This document shows, in pieces, positions 18,316 through 27,690 of a stretch of DNA of 64,000 nt. The stretch is from assembly GCF_003113895.1 (NCBI RefSeq), contig NZ_BDUD01000001.1, positions 62,001-126,000 on the forward strand, written 5' to 3'. Source of the DNA: Nostoc commune NIES-4072. Its GTDB lineage: Bacteria; Cyanobacteriota; Cyanobacteriia; Cyanobacteriales; Nostocaceae. Every line of letters begins with the position of its first letter. Positions within the stretch are counted from its first letter, which is position 1. Position numbers and translations under genes: made by a program. The notes under the pieces are model-generated. The model made no database searches. It had not been told where the DNA came from and saw only the letters and a program-made list of their open reading frames with translations.

Positions 18316-19147
18316 GGTTAATTTGTCAATCTTAATGATCTTTCTGATACGAAAACGAATTAGCAAAAGCTAGCGCCAGGCAGAATAAGCAAATTATTGA
18401 AAATCAAGAATTATTATTGCTGCAATCAACTATCAAGCAATTACATTGATAGATACGCTTTGTAAAAATTAGAAAATTTAATATAGGGAACAAATGCAAG
18501 TTACTAACGAAAGCAGGAAGTAGATATAATTTTAGCGTTGTCAGACTCATTCTATTATCAAATTAGAGATAGGATATCATCTATATGAAGAGATTGCCTT
18601 AATTGATGGTATTGGTAGTTTTGTTAGTGGGAAATCCTTGAAATTAATTGATGAGTGTAAATATTAAATCCAAGTTCCGAACGTTACCAGAAAGGTTGTG
18701 ATTTCGGCTGTTTTGTTGAAGAACGCAGTTCTTACCAAAGCAGCAAATCATCAAAGCGTCAAAACGATGTTCTGTAAAAGTATCACCCGCCCCTTGCACC
18801 TCTTTGTTAGGAGAAGCGTCTCGCACAGAAGCGCAGCGCAAGCGCGATAGGCAGGTAGTAGACTTGCCATGTCGTGAGCGTACCCGAACGGGAGTAGGGA
18901 ATCAGCTCTTTCGAGTTGAGGGCGAGTTTTTTCAAGAATCAAAGACGAGTCCTATAGCTTTGATGCTATTACTTAAGAAATATGTATAAATTATACGAGA
19001 TTATTAAATATTTCAAATTTCCTCACAAGTTCCTCATATTTAAAGACTATAGTCAAAATATAAACACGTGGTTTTAAATACCTACGGGCTTGTCAAGTGG
19101 CTACCCCGATTTGCGATAACACTTTTATTAACAGGATTTAAGAAAAT
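18316..19147. other. 830-bp intergenic region with a dispersed-repeat cluster
   Basis: No convincing gene. At about 18802-18900 there is a GC-richer block (GAAGCGTCTCGCACAGAAGC and GCGCAGCGCAAGCGCGAT) of the short dispersed repeat type, which creates short open frames on both strands. The rest is AT-rich. It should contain the promoters of the hybrid kinase (leftward) and of the zinc-ribbon gene (rightward). Confidence 0.4.
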
Positions 19148-19399
19148 ATGAATTACTGCCCTTGCTGCTCAAGTCTACTTTTAGAACATGTACGCGGTGC
19201 AGAAAGTTACTGGTTTTGTCGCCACTGCTGGCAAGAAATGCCTGTTTATAATCTGAACCAATCCAGTTCATTCACCGAGGCTGTCACGGCAAAAATACCT
19301 AGAAAGCCTCAACCAGAAAAACGTAGAAATACTACTGTTTACGCAAGCCAATGGCAATCTATCACGGAATGGATAGGGGTACAAGAATTGTCTGCCTAA
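19148..19399 (+). CDS. small zinc-ribbon protein, paralogue 1
   Basis: 83 aa. It begins MNYCPCCSSLLLEHVRGAE followed by YWFCRHCWQEMP, so two CxxC pairs that should bind one zinc. The remainder is basic and short (PRKPQPEKRR) and ends with WIGVQELSA. A paralogue with the same plan lies at 51106-51291 on the other strand (CPCCGGSLLRHVRHSELYWF). The pair defines a small conserved family in this genome. Function unknown; nucleic-acid or protein binding is plausible. Confidence 0.75.
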   Translation: MNYCPCCSSLLLEHVRGAESYWFCRHCWQEMPVYNLNQSSSFTEAVTAKIPRKPQPEKRRNTTVYASQWQSITEWIGVQELSA

Positions 19400-19479
19400 T
19401 CCTAAGTAACTGAGATTGGTTTAGTATAATTTTTTCTTGATTCCACCAATCAATCGTTATAAAATGCAGGCTGTGGCTC

Positions 19480-19690
19480 TTCGATGAGGTATTACCTGAC
19501 ACAACAATTTATCGGGGGGTTGGGGGAATCAAAAGCCAGTAGGGCAACTCTAGAAGACTTGTGTATGCCACCGTAGCTTGCTTAAAAGTAGGGGTTACAA
19601 GTCAGAAAACCGCAAGGGCGCAGTTGCTCCCCAGCCTACGCAGTTTAAGGTTTTTGGCGCTAACCCAAGCGTATTAATTTATAAATAACC
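19480..19690. other. GC-richer structured intergenic block, unassigned
   Basis: Within the 400-bp gap between the zinc-ribbon gene and the DUF4327 gene. It has AGGTA-T-TACCT (a perfect 5-bp hairpin), a CGGGGGGTTGGGGG run, AACCGCAAGGGCGCAGTT with paired ends, and TTTTTGGCGCTAACCCAAGC. It is not coding on either strand. It could be a structured RNA or the end of a decayed IS200/IS605-type element; I do not recognise it. Confidence 0.35.
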
Positions 19691-19808
19691 TCTAATAATC
19701 TCTTGTTTATAACCCCTAAGTTAATTCGAGGGTTTTTAATGAAAAATGAATTTCTAATTTTAATTTTATTGAAATGCTGCTAATAAGGTTCAGCTTCTAA
19801 ATGCAGCC

Positions 19809-20030
19809 TCAATCGTCTTCCCAAGATTCCTGGTTCAGGAGATCGATAATTCTATCTCTGAGTAAAAATTCGTTTTTTTCTAACTCAAGTTCAAAATTAA
19901 CCCAGTCACAAGGAGGAATATATTTACAAAGGGTATAAATTGACTGCTGACGGTTAATAAGTCTCTTTTTAACAAGTTGCAGTGCTTCTTGCTTGATAAG
20001 CTCGATGTCATATTTTACCGTAGTATTCAT
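19809..20030 (-). CDS. DUF4327 family protein
   Basis: 73 aa from ATG 20030, chosen because AAGGA lies about 9 nt upstream; an earlier in-frame start at 20051 is unlikely. The sequence KYDIELIKQEALQLVKKRLI, RQQSIYTLCKYIPPCDWV and ELEKNEFLLRDRIIDLL is the full DUF4327 family pattern, a small protein almost confined to cyanobacteria. It is soluble and mainly helical. Function unknown. Confidence 0.85.
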   Translation of the reverse strand: MNTTVKYDIELIKQEALQLVKKRLINRQQSIYTLCKYIPPCDWVNFELELEKNEFLLRDRIIDLLNQESWEDD

Positions 20031-20075
20031 AGCTCGTTCCTTTGTTTTCAATCAAGGAATTAAAAATAACAACAA

Positions 20076-20226
20076 TATAGGATTACTATTTGATTTGGAA
20101 AAAGTTAGGTATTGTAGGGTGCGTTAAGATGGAATTCGTAATGCACCATTCGTAAGGATTTGATGCCGTACTCTCGCAGCTACATATCCTACCTATCTTT
20201 TGAAAAATCAAATAATAGTCGTATAG
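20076..20226. mobile_element. 151-bp MITE-like element, family 2 copy 1
   Basis: Left end TATAGGATTACTATTTGATT and right end (reverse complement) CTATACGACTATTATTTGATT match over about 30 bp, continuing into AAAGTTAGGTA / AAAGATAGGTA. The interior carries GGTGCGTTA...TAATGCACC. No coding sequence. Confidence 0.8.
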
Positions 20227-20418
20227 TTGCTTTGACTCTACCTTAAACTTATCAAATAAAACCGACGAGAGTTATGAAGAATCAAGACGTTAACCTTTGC
20301 TGTAAGTAAGATATATCATTAAGATACTCTTTAAGTTACTAAGTATACCCCCTCTCTAGAGAGATTCTTGCAGAATAATAAGGCTGGCATAACAAGCTGT
20401 AAACACCACGATAGGATG

Positions 20419-20571
20419 TATAGGAATCCGGTTTGATTTCTGAAAATATACGTAGGATGTGTTAGCACGGAGAGTACGGCATCAAACTCGTGTTCATAGT
20501 GCGTTACGAACTCCGTTCTAACACACTCTACAATACTTAATTTCGTTCAAAAATCAAATAGTAATCCTATA
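20419..20571. mobile_element. 153-bp MITE-like element, family 2 copy 2
   Basis: Ends TATAGGAATCCGGTTTGATT and, reverse complemented, TATAGGATTACTATTTGATT. The interior has an imperfect hairpin GTGTTAGCAC...GTTCTAACACAC and shares the GAGTACGGCATCAAA motif with copy 1 (there inverted). It sits 70 bp before the cysteine-desulfurase-like gene. Confidence 0.8.
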
Positions 20572-20642
20572 GATGCTCTCTATCTAGGCGACTCGCTAAA
20601 AGGTAGGCTAGGGTAAAGAACATTCTCTAAAAAACTTATACT

Positions 20643-21875
20643 ATGCATTTGAATCTTGATAAAGTTCGGCAATATTTTCCCGCCCTAGCTGGTGAATGGA
20701 CTTTTTTTGATAATGCTGGCGGGTCACAAACCCTGAAAAAAGTAGTAGATAGAATTAGCGAATTCCTTCTGAGTTCTGATGTCCAGTTGGGAGCTTCTTA
20801 TGCAGTTTCTCAACTTGCAGGAGAACGATTGGCTTTAGCAACTAGGGGAATGGCTACTTTGATTAATACCAATTCTTATAAAGAAGTGGTTATGGGGCCA
20901 TCTACCACAATGATGTTGAAAGTCCTTTCTATTTGTCTTGGTCAAACCTTTACACCTGGTGATGAAATTATTGTTACTAATTGTGACCATGAGGCCAATA
21001 TTGGTGCTTGGGTGGCTCTGGAAAAACAAGGAATGAAGGTTAAAGTGTGGCAAATTCGCCCAGATAGCTTGGAACTTCATTTAGCAGATTTAGAACCATT
21101 GATGAGTCAGCGTACAAAACTAGTAGCTTTGACTCATGCTTCTAATGTTCTGGGAACCATCAATCCTATCAAAGAAATTGCTGCATTTGTTCACGATCGC
21201 AACGCGATGATTTGTGTGGATGGTGTAGCTTATGCACCCCACAGGTTAGTTGATGTCCAAGATTTGGATGTTGATTTCTATACTTTGAGTTTTTATAAAG
21301 TCTATGGGCCACATCATGCTTTACTTTATGGCAAAGAAGAACATTTATTAAGATTACCTGGTCTTAACCATTATTTTATTGACCAGACAGATATACCTTA
21401 TAAATTTCAGTTAGGGAATGTCAACTTTGAATTAAGTTATGGAATGTTGGGTTTATGCGATTATCTAAGTGAATTAGCACAACTCCACTACGGCGATCAA
21501 ACTGCACCTGATTTGAGAAATCAAATGGTGCAGGCGTTTGATTTAATTAGCATACATGAAGAACATATTAGCGATCGCCTCTTAAATTACCTCAACAGCA
21601 AGTCTAATGTGCGAGTGATTGGTCAATCAAAAGCTGACCGTAAATTCCGTGTGCCAACTATATCTTTTGTGGTAGATGGAATGAATAGCTCAACCATTCC
21701 GGTAAAAATTGACCAACATTATATTGGGATTCGCTACGGAGACTTTTATGCTAAACGGCTGATTGATTACCTGGGGTTAGCGTCCCAAGGTGGAATAGTG
21801 CGGGTGAGTATGGTGCATTACAACACTCTTGATGAAGTTAACAGTTTGATTGAGGCTTTTGAGCAGGTATTTTAA
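20643..21875 (+). CDS. cysteine-desulfurase-like PLP enzyme
   Basis: 410 aa aminotransferase class V protein of the TIGR01976 cysteine-desulfurase-like subfamily. Signals: [18 protein letters not shown] at the N-terminus, [55 protein letters not shown] and the PLP lysine K219 in [15 protein letters not shown]. In true NifS/IscS proteins a C-terminal cysteine loop accepts sulfur; no such loop cysteine is visible, so sulfur transfer from cysteine is not assured. Related enzymes also act as kynureninase-like or selenocysteine lyases. It is convergent with moeA, a link to sulfur for molybdopterin being possible but unproven. Cassette C starts right after the stop. Confidence 0.85.
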   Translation: MHLNLDKVRQYFPALAGEWTFFDNAGGSQTLKKVVDRISEFLLSSDVQLGASYAVSQLAGERLALATRGMATLINTNSYKEVVMGPSTTMMLKVLSICLGQTFTPGDEIIVTNCDHEANIGAWVALEKQGMKVKVWQIRPDSLELHLADLEPLMSQRTKLVALTHASNVLGTINPIKEIAAFVHDRNAMICVDGVAYAPHRLVDVQDLDVDFYTLSFYKVYGPHHALLYGKEEHLLRLPGLNHYFIDQTDIPYKFQLGNVNFELSYGMLGLCDYLSELAQLHYGDQTAPDLRNQMVQAFDLISIHEEHISDRLLNYLNSKSNVRVIGQSKADRKFRVPTISFVVDGMNSSTIPVKIDQHYIGIRYGDFYAKRLIDYLGLASQGGIVRVSMVHYNTLDEVNSLIEAFEQVF

Positions 21876-22098
21876 AATTGGGGATTGGGGATTGGGGATT
21901 GGGGATTGGGGATTGGGGATTGGGGATTGGGGATTGGGGATTGGGCATTGGGCATTGGGCATTGGAAAGAGGACTTGGGGACTCTTGAGAATTGGGGACA
22001 AGGGGAAACACTTGTTGCAAGTTCTGATTTAAGTCCCCTTGTCCCCTTGTCTCCCCTGCTCCCCGATCTCCCCCATCTTCCCCATCTCCCTACTCCCG
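21876..22098. repeat. composite repeat cassette C
   Basis: Tandem ATTGGGG heptamers (GATTGGG, about ten), GGGCATT heptamers, the conserved core (GGAAAGAGGACTTGGGGACT to AAACACTTGTTGCAAGTT), then CCCCTTGTC, CTCCCCTGC and CTCCCC(A/C) units. It fills the space between two convergent genes. Confidence 0.9.
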
Positions 22099-22099
22099 C

Positions 22100-23383
22100 T
22101 TACCCATTACTCAGCTGCAAAACTTGCACCTCTTCTTGTGGGTAAATTAATGTTTTACCCACTGGGATAACAGCTAAAGCATTGGTTTGAGCTAAATTAA
22201 TTAAATTGCCAGAACTTTGACTACCATCAGCTTGATGAAATTCGTAAACTCCATCAATTAAATGCAATTTACCCCAAAGGTAAGTTTCGCGTTTGCCATT
22301 TGAGCGCAACTCATGATGCGATCGCACTTTTAAAAACACTGGTTCCCAACCTTCAGTAATTCCTGAAAGTTTCTTGATTGCTGGTAGCACAAACCGCCAA
22401 AATGTCACCAACGCAGCAGCAGGGTTTCCTGGTAAACCAAAGTAGAGTGGGGAGTGGGGAGTGGGGAGTGGGGGAGATGAGGGAGTGGGGAGTGGGGAGT
22501 GGGGAGTGGGGAAAGTGGCGACGGTGAGGGGTTTTCCTGGCCTCATTTCCACAGAGCGAATGTAGATTTTTGCTTTTAGTGACTCTAGAATTTTATCAAT
22601 ATAGTCATAATCTCCTACTGAGACGCCACCAGAAGAGAGAACTATATCAGCGATCGCAACGGCGTGGGCAATAACTTTCTCCAAAGCAATTGGATCATCT
22701 TTGACTATGCCTAAAAGTATTGGTTCTGCGCCACTTTGTTTCACCAAAGCTGCTAGCGCATACTGATTAGAATCCACAATTTGCCCTGGTTGCAACGGTT
22801 GATCAACTGTCATCAACTCATCACCAGTAGAAAAAATTGCCACACACGGACGGCGGTAAACACTTAATTGTGAACATTGTGCTGCTGCCAATACGGCAAT
22901 TTCTGGAGCATTTAGCTTAATTCCTGCTGGTAGTAATTGTGTTCCAGATTGATAAAAAGATGCTTTGTGTCTGACAAATTCTTGCGGTTTTGGCGCATCC
23001 AGAATAAATACACGATTTTCCTCGCGGCGTGTCTTTTCTTGCATGACTACAGTATCCGCACCTGCTGGGATCACCGCGCCTGTGAAAATCCGCGCGGCTT
23101 GTCCTGGTTGAATTGTAGACTTCGGTTGATACCCAGCCGGAATATCTTCAACAATTTCTAAAACGGCTGGGTTTACGCTGCTATGCTGTACATCTTCGTA
23201 GCGAACTGCGTAGCCATCCATTGCCGAATTATCCCAATGGGGAAAATCTAGCGGACTGGTGACAGGCACTGCCAAAATCCGACTATCTGCTACTAATAAA
23301 TCGACAACTTCTGTATCACGCTGATGATCCAACGGTTGTACTAAATTTAAAATAATTGCTTGTGCATCGCTGACTGATACCAT
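22100..23383 (-). CDS. moeA: molybdopterin molybdenumtransferase MoeA with repeat-encoded insert
   Basis: 427 aa from ATG 23383; GGAGG 8-10 nt upstream supports it over an in-frame start at 23419. MoeA inserts molybdate into adenylated molybdopterin (Moco biosynthesis, cytosol). Motifs: [69 protein letters not shown] and [14 protein letters not shown]. Between the last two, about 22 residues ([14 protein letters not shown] and repeats) are encoded by GTGGGGA octamers at about 22447-22513, an in-frame invasion of the loop next to the GLPGNP substrate motif. The rest of the protein is intact. Confidence 0.93.
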   Translation of the reverse strand: MVSVSDAQAIILNLVQPLDHQRDTEVVDLLVADSRILAVPVTSPLDFPHWDNSAMDGYAVRYEDVQHSSVNPAVLEIVEDIPAGYQPKSTIQPGQAARIFTGAVIPAGADTVVMQEKTRREENRVFILDAPKPQEFVRHKASFYQSGTQLLPAGIKLNAPEIAVLAAAQCSQLSVYRRPCVAIFSTGDELMTVDQPLQPGQIVDSNQYALAALVKQSGAEPILLGIVKDDPIALEKVIAHAVAIADIVLSSGGVSVGDYDYIDKILESLKAKIYIRSVEMRPGKPLTVATFPTPHSPLPTPSSPPLPTPHSPLYFGLPGNPAAALVTFWRFVLPAIKKLSGITEGWEPVFLKVRSHHELRSNGKRETYLWGKLHLIDGVYEFHQADGSQSSGNLINLAQTNALAVIPVGKTLIYPQEEVQVLQLSNG

Positions 23384-23495
23384 AGCGATCGCCTCCGACT
23401 TTTTTATCCCTTTGACCAATTTTAGATTTTAAATAATGGAATTGAATTTCTGCTTGAGGTTAAATCCCAATGCCTCTCTGCACTGCCTTCATCAA

Positions 23496-24680
23496 TTAAA
23501 CTGGTTCAGAAAATCGCTCATCTAGACGGCGAAACAAATACAGCCAAAGCGGTAGAGAACTATTAATCGCAATTAGGCGTATTAAATGACCAGTTGTGAC
23601 AATCTCAACATTATGATTCAATGCCAGGGAAACTAAGATCATTTCTGCTGATCCTCCTGGTGCTGTGACTAAAAGACAGGTTAACCAGTCCCAAGAGGTT
23701 AATTGCATCGCAAGTATAGCAGCGATCGCTCCCGCTATTAGGGTCATTCCCACAGACATTAAGGCATAAACGACAGTCCGCTTTCTAAAGTTGGGTTTGT
23801 CTCCCCAATACTCACCAATAGTAATTCCCAGGAGCATTTGACCCAATAAGTTAATTATTGGCGGCGGATTAAAGCTAATATCACCTACAAAAGGTAGCCA
23901 ATGTAGCAAAGGATTAAACCCGATACCAATTAATAATGCACCAAAGAAATCGCCAGCCGGAATTTTAAATAATATAGCTGGATAAACTACTAATCCAGTA
24001 ATTACCAGTACTAACAAGAGTAATTCTAGTTGCGATGGATCGAAATTGAGCCAAGCAGCATTGATTGGGAGTGTTTGCGCATAGTAATTACCAGTTGATG
24101 TCTTAGCGATGAAAGGAATTAGAATAACTACTGAGGTGACGCGAATCGCCTGAACTAAGGCAACCAAGCTCACATTTTTATTGTAATCGGCGGCGATCGC
24201 TGCCATAATTCCAACACCACCAGGAACTGTAGCCAGCATTGCTGTTAATAAGTTGGTTTTGCTAAGGCGGGAGTAAATATAACCAATACAGCTTCCACTC
24301 AGCAGCAAAAACAAGGTAAGCAAAAGAAATATGGGAATACCAGAAGCAACACTAGCTAGATTCCCGTGAGCATTGGAAGCACCAACAGTTAAGCCTACAA
24401 GTGCCATTCCCACCTTTCTTGCAGTACGGTTAGGTTGGGGAGAATATTGATAAAAAATTCGACACCCTTGAAGAACCAATGTACCAGCAGCAATCCCGCC
24501 AAATATCCAGGCAATTCTACCAATTTGGAACTTTGCCAGGAGTAAACCCAGAGGTAATGCCAGAAGCATTTCCAAGACAAGGACAATTAATTGCTTTGTA
24601 AATAGCTGTTGTTTGCTAGCAACGGGATTTTCATGAGTGTGTTCTTCCAGGTTGGGAGCAACACTTAGGCTTTGATTCAT
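23496..24680 (-). CDS. AbrB family (PF05145) membrane protein
   Basis: 394 aa, about nine to eleven membrane segments in two similar halves. Each half contains the family motif: TMLATVPGGVGIMAAIAADY and CLLVTAPGGSAEMILVSLALN. This is the AbrB/putative ammonia monooxygenase group, a membrane protein unrelated to the AbrB DNA-binding regulator. Function is not established; transport or regulation has been proposed. It starts at ATG 24680; a 30-residue soluble N-terminus precedes the first membrane helix. It may be co-transcribed with moeA (gap about 110 bp). Confidence 0.82.
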   Translation of the reverse strand: MNQSLSVAPNLEEHTHENPVASKQQLFTKQLIVLVLEMLLALPLGLLLAKFQIGRIAWIFGGIAAGTLVLQGCRIFYQYSPQPNRTARKVGMALVGLTVGASNAHGNLASVASGIPIFLLLTLFLLLSGSCIGYIYSRLSKTNLLTAMLATVPGGVGIMAAIAADYNKNVSLVALVQAIRVTSVVILIPFIAKTSTGNYYAQTLPINAAWLNFDPSQLELLLLVLVITGLVVYPAILFKIPAGDFFGALLIGIGFNPLLHWLPFVGDISFNPPPIINLLGQMLLGITIGEYWGDKPNFRKRTVVYALMSVGMTLIAGAIAAILAMQLTSWDWLTCLLVTAPGGSAEMILVSLALNHNVEIVTTGHLIRLIAINSSLPLWLYLFRRLDERFSEPV

Positions 24681-24742
24681 CTATGATGGGCTTTTTTATT
24701 AATTTAACTTATGTACTTAAGCTAGGGCGATCGCATAAAACA

Positions 24743-24855
24743 ACTAGTACAGCGCGGCGTAAATAAACCACCCATTCCAAATCAATAAAACTCTTACGCT
24801 GTATTCATTTTGACTTTTGACTTTTGACTTTTGCGTTCTGTCTTGCAGTACTAGG
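24743..24855. mobile_element. 113-bp MITE-like element with internal TGACTTT repeats
   Basis: Left end ACTAGTACAGCGCGGCGTAA; right end reverse complement ACCTAGTACTGCAAGAC; the ends match over about 11 bp. A related end (TTTACGCGGTGCTGTACTAG) occurs at 39614-39634. The interior holds three to four TGACTTT heptamers. Confidence 0.6.
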
Positions 24856-24969
24856 TCTAAATTTACCGCGTGTTGCCTGCAAACAAAAATGCCTATAGAG
24901 AGAGGATAGGGGCACAACGATCGTTGTACCCCTACAAATAATTTATATTCCTTTCTATGATTCAGCCGT

Positions 24970-25308
24970 TTAATCTTCGTCAAGGGCTGGGAAAGCTTCT
25001 TCAAGCTGCCACAACCTATCTTTATTTTCAACAAACCAGATACGAGTTTCTGGAGTTAATTTACTCCAAATGGCTTCAACAGGGATGTGAGGAGATGCAT
25101 ATTGGTACTGCTGACCAAGTGATTTGAGATTGTCAGCCACATCACGGGGAATTCCGAATTGTTCCCAGTCAACTGTGATGTTTCTTCCCGAAACTCCGGC
25201 TGTGGGGTCGAAAATCAATTGTGCTGATCTGATTAAATCAGCAAAGTGTTTCGGTTTTAGTTTGGTGATCTCCTGAATTTGGAGTGATTCGTTATGCTCT
25301 TGAGACAT
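24970..25308 (-). CDS. conserved hypothetical cyanobacterial protein
   Basis: 112 aa, acidic, no membrane segment. It starts MSQEHNESLQIQEI and includes FDPTAGVSGRNITVDWEQFG and TRIWFVENKDRLWQLEE. I recognise no domain. The intact frame, good start and lack of repeats suggest a real gene. No operon partner is evident: flanked by a MITE downstream and a repeat-rich gap upstream. Confidence 0.65.
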   Translation of the reverse strand: MSQEHNESLQIQEITKLKPKHFADLIRSAQLIFDPTAGVSGRNITVDWEQFGIPRDVADNLKSLGQQYQYASPHIPVEAIWSKLTPETRIWFVENKDRLWQLEEAFPALDED

Positions 25309-25604
25309 TATCGCCGCAGTGGTAAAGATTAGTGGTGTTTGAACTTACTGCCAGAGATTTTGATCCCAATATTTTTACTTTAGCGCAAAGCCACGAACTT
25401 GAGCATAACGCAAATAAGATTGGATATTTACTCGTGAGGGTTGTCATTAGTCATTAGTCATTAGTCATTTGTATTTCAAACGACAATATTAACGATTGCA
25501 ATGTACAATTCTTTTCGCGCATCAGCTTACGAACTTTGACCAGTCCCGATTTTAGTGACCAAAAAGAAAAAAGTACAGAGCAACTAAATTTATTTATGGG
25601 ATTC

Positions 25605-27026
25605 TTATTTTTGACTTTTGACTTTTGACTTTTGACTTCCCTGTTCGCGCAGCGTCCCGTAGGAAAGGGGCTGACGAGTGTAGGAACGCTCAAAGTGAGT
25701 TTTGAGTGTTTGAGTCATAGCGGATATTACAACTGCTGCAATAGAAAGCGATATTGCTGCAATTCTAATTGTAGAATCATCTGCAAGTATCGCTACAGCA
25801 GCTAGAGCGATCGCTACCCCTATACAACTTTGCTTAACCCTATTTGTAACTTGATAAGCTCGATTGCAGGAATGACAAATAAGTGTATGGCGCGAGAATC
25901 TGTCTAACAAAATTGGCTTTGGATTCAACTCCCCATTTTCAACATTTTTCGATGTAGAATAGCCTTGATAAAAAGGTAAAGATGACCCAAATTTATCTAG
26001 CCACTTGCGGTACTCAACTACTAATGTGTCAGATGTTTTTAAAGGCAAGTATAGTTCTTTAAGACTTGTTTTTAAGCGCTCAATTTCTGACTGTTGTCCC
26101 GCAATGAGAGGTAAATCCTGCTCTAATATTTTGTTGGTATTTAAGTGATCTAGCCAGCGTGGTCTTAGCTTGACTCCCCAAGTCATGAAATTACGATAAC
26201 CTCTAGCTAAAAGACGGCATCGCCCTTTACCTAAAGGAATCGAATATAAAGCTAGTCCAAATGTCCAGCCTCGGTCTTCAATATAAGCATTGTTCAGCAC
26301 AAGACTTGGAGCAACAAAATCAATATATTTCCAAGCTTCATTTGATTTATTAATTCCTCGCCACCTACCTCGAATACCTTGAGCCGAACTCTCTAGGACT
26401 TCTATTTCTAGCGGTTGGGCATTTTTGCGATTACTACCTCCCCTAGTGCCATGATGACTAATAGCAACATGAGCCGGATCGGTAACGTTCTCTATTAGAT
26501 ATGTTTGGTCATAAGGCAGATCCAATATAAAGTCTGCACACACAAATCCTGGCTTATCTAAATCTGGCAAAATTGGGATATTTTCATCAACAGCAGTTTC
26601 TTTTTCACCAGCCCACACCCAAATCATGCCTTGACGTTCCACAACCTTAAAGGATTGCACGCAAGCATTGGCTGGAATTTTTGCATCTGCTGGTAATTGG
26701 GGAATGTGCAGACATTGACCATCACTGCCAAACTGCCAACCGTGATATAAACACTCAATTTTGCCGTCAATAATTTGTCCATCAGAAAGTTTGGCTGTAC
26801 GGTGAGGACAACGATCTGTTAAACAGATAAACTGTCCATCTTTATTTTTGAATAAAACCAAAGGTTCATCGTACAAGGAAAAGCTATAAGGGCGGTTATC
26901 TGGTAAGTCTTGTACAAAGGCGACGGGATACCAGTATTGCCTCCAGTTAAATTCTTGCTTTTCCTCAAGCGTCTCAAAGGTAGAAGTTGGTGATGTTGCC
27001 TGTAGTGTCTCTGTTTCTAATGACAT
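25605..27026 (-). CDS. Rieske 2Fe-2S oxygenase, pheophorbide a oxygenase/Tic55-like
   Basis: 473 aa. The Rieske cluster motif is DRCPHRTAKLSDG followed by ECLYHGWQF; the mononuclear iron site is ENVTDPAHVAISHHG. The C-terminal half has CHSC (a CxxC redox motif) in TLICHSCNRAYQ and two membrane segments (GVAIALAAVAILA and IRIAAISLSIAAVVISA). That combination is the pheophorbide a oxygenase/PTC52/Tic55 family, membrane-bound oxygenases acting on tetrapyrroles or terpenoid-like substrates with ferredoxin. The substrate here is unknown. The last ten residues (SQKSKVKSQK) come from TGACTTT heptamers, and a short dispersed repeat precedes them, so the tail is repeat-derived. Confidence 0.88.
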   Translation of the reverse strand: MSLETETLQATSPTSTFETLEEKQEFNWRQYWYPVAFVQDLPDNRPYSFSLYDEPLVLFKNKDGQFICLTDRCPHRTAKLSDGQIIDGKIECLYHGWQFGSDGQCLHIPQLPADAKIPANACVQSFKVVERQGMIWVWAGEKETAVDENIPILPDLDKPGFVCADFILDLPYDQTYLIENVTDPAHVAISHHGTRGGSNRKNAQPLEIEVLESSAQGIRGRWRGINKSNEAWKYIDFVAPSLVLNNAYIEDRGWTFGLALYSIPLGKGRCRLLARGYRNFMTWGVKLRPRWLDHLNTNKILEQDLPLIAGQQSEIERLKTSLKELYLPLKTSDTLVVEYRKWLDKFGSSLPFYQGYSTSKNVENGELNPKPILLDRFSRHTLICHSCNRAYQVTNRVKQSCIGVAIALAAVAILADDSTIRIAAISLSIAAVVISAMTQTLKTHFERSYTRQPLSYGTLREQGSQKSKVKSQK

Positions 27027-27123
27027 ATTTTTCTCCAGGTTTCTATAATTTTAGACCTTTGGATAAGCAAATATTTAGTCCTAGAGATAGAACATTTCTA
27101 GGGTGAAACTTCAAAAATTAACA

Positions 27124-27360
27124 ATAAGAAAGCAAACTGGGGTTTGAGTAAGTCAAAGCTGCTTTTGCTTACGGAAAAAACTAAAATGAGAAAGCAAACT
27201 GGAGTTTGACTAAGTAAAAGCTGCTTTGAAGTGCGGAAAATACTGAAATGAGAAAGCAAACACAGCTTTTGAGTAAGTCAAAGTTCATTTTACTTGCGGA
27301 AAACAGCAAAATGAGAAAGCAAACACAGCTTTTGAGTAAGTCAAACCTCATTTTGAGAAA
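27124..27360 (+). repeat. 62-bp tandem repeat, nearly four copies
   Basis: Units start at 27124, 27186, 27248 and 27311, each beginning (A)ATGAGAAAGCAAAC and running through TTTGAGTAAGTCAAAG to TTGCGGAAAA. Spacing is 62-63 bp; the fourth copy is partial. It lies upstream of the Rieske gene start. A short open frame across it is judged non-coding. Confidence 0.85.
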
Positions 27361-27537
27361 GCAATTTAAGTATTTTGATAAATTAAACAGGTATTTTTAT
27401 AAAGCAATAAGGCTTTTTGATAAAGTAATCGGCAAATATACTTAACGATTAAAAATCGCGCCTGTACAAATGGAGTTCTACTAAAAAACTGCTGTATGTC
27501 ACTTAATTTTCAACGATTGTGCGATTTCTCTATAACC

Positions 27538-27639
27538 CAATACGGTTCAGTTAAGGATTATTCATGTAGGTAATTGGTCTTTGAAGACGCGATAAATCGC
27601 CGTCTCTACAAGTTTTTTGGTCTTATCTGAACTGTATTG
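27538..27639. mobile_element. 102-bp MITE-like element, family 3 copy 1
   Basis: Ends CAATACGGTTCAGTT and (reverse complement) CAATACAGTTCAGA. The interior ATTGGTCTTTGAAGACGCGA forms an AGACGCGAT/ATCGCCGTCT hairpin. A second copy is at 55662-55764 between cas4 and cas1. Confidence 0.8.
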
Positions 27640-27690
27640 CTCTATAACCTTCAATATAGTGATTTGTTTATAATAGAGGAATTACCTCAG

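Noticed and set aside
18804..18989. 61-aa plus-strand frame and 63/65-aa minus-strand frames
   Set aside because: Created by dispersed-repeat DNA; nothing recognisable.
24744..25034. 96-aa frame over the 24743 MITE
   Set aside because: Covers a MITE and overlaps the 112-aa gene in another frame; low-complexity KSKVKS stretch.
27248..27445. 65-aa plus-strand open frame
   Set aside because: Lies on the 62-bp tandem repeat; no ribosome site or family.
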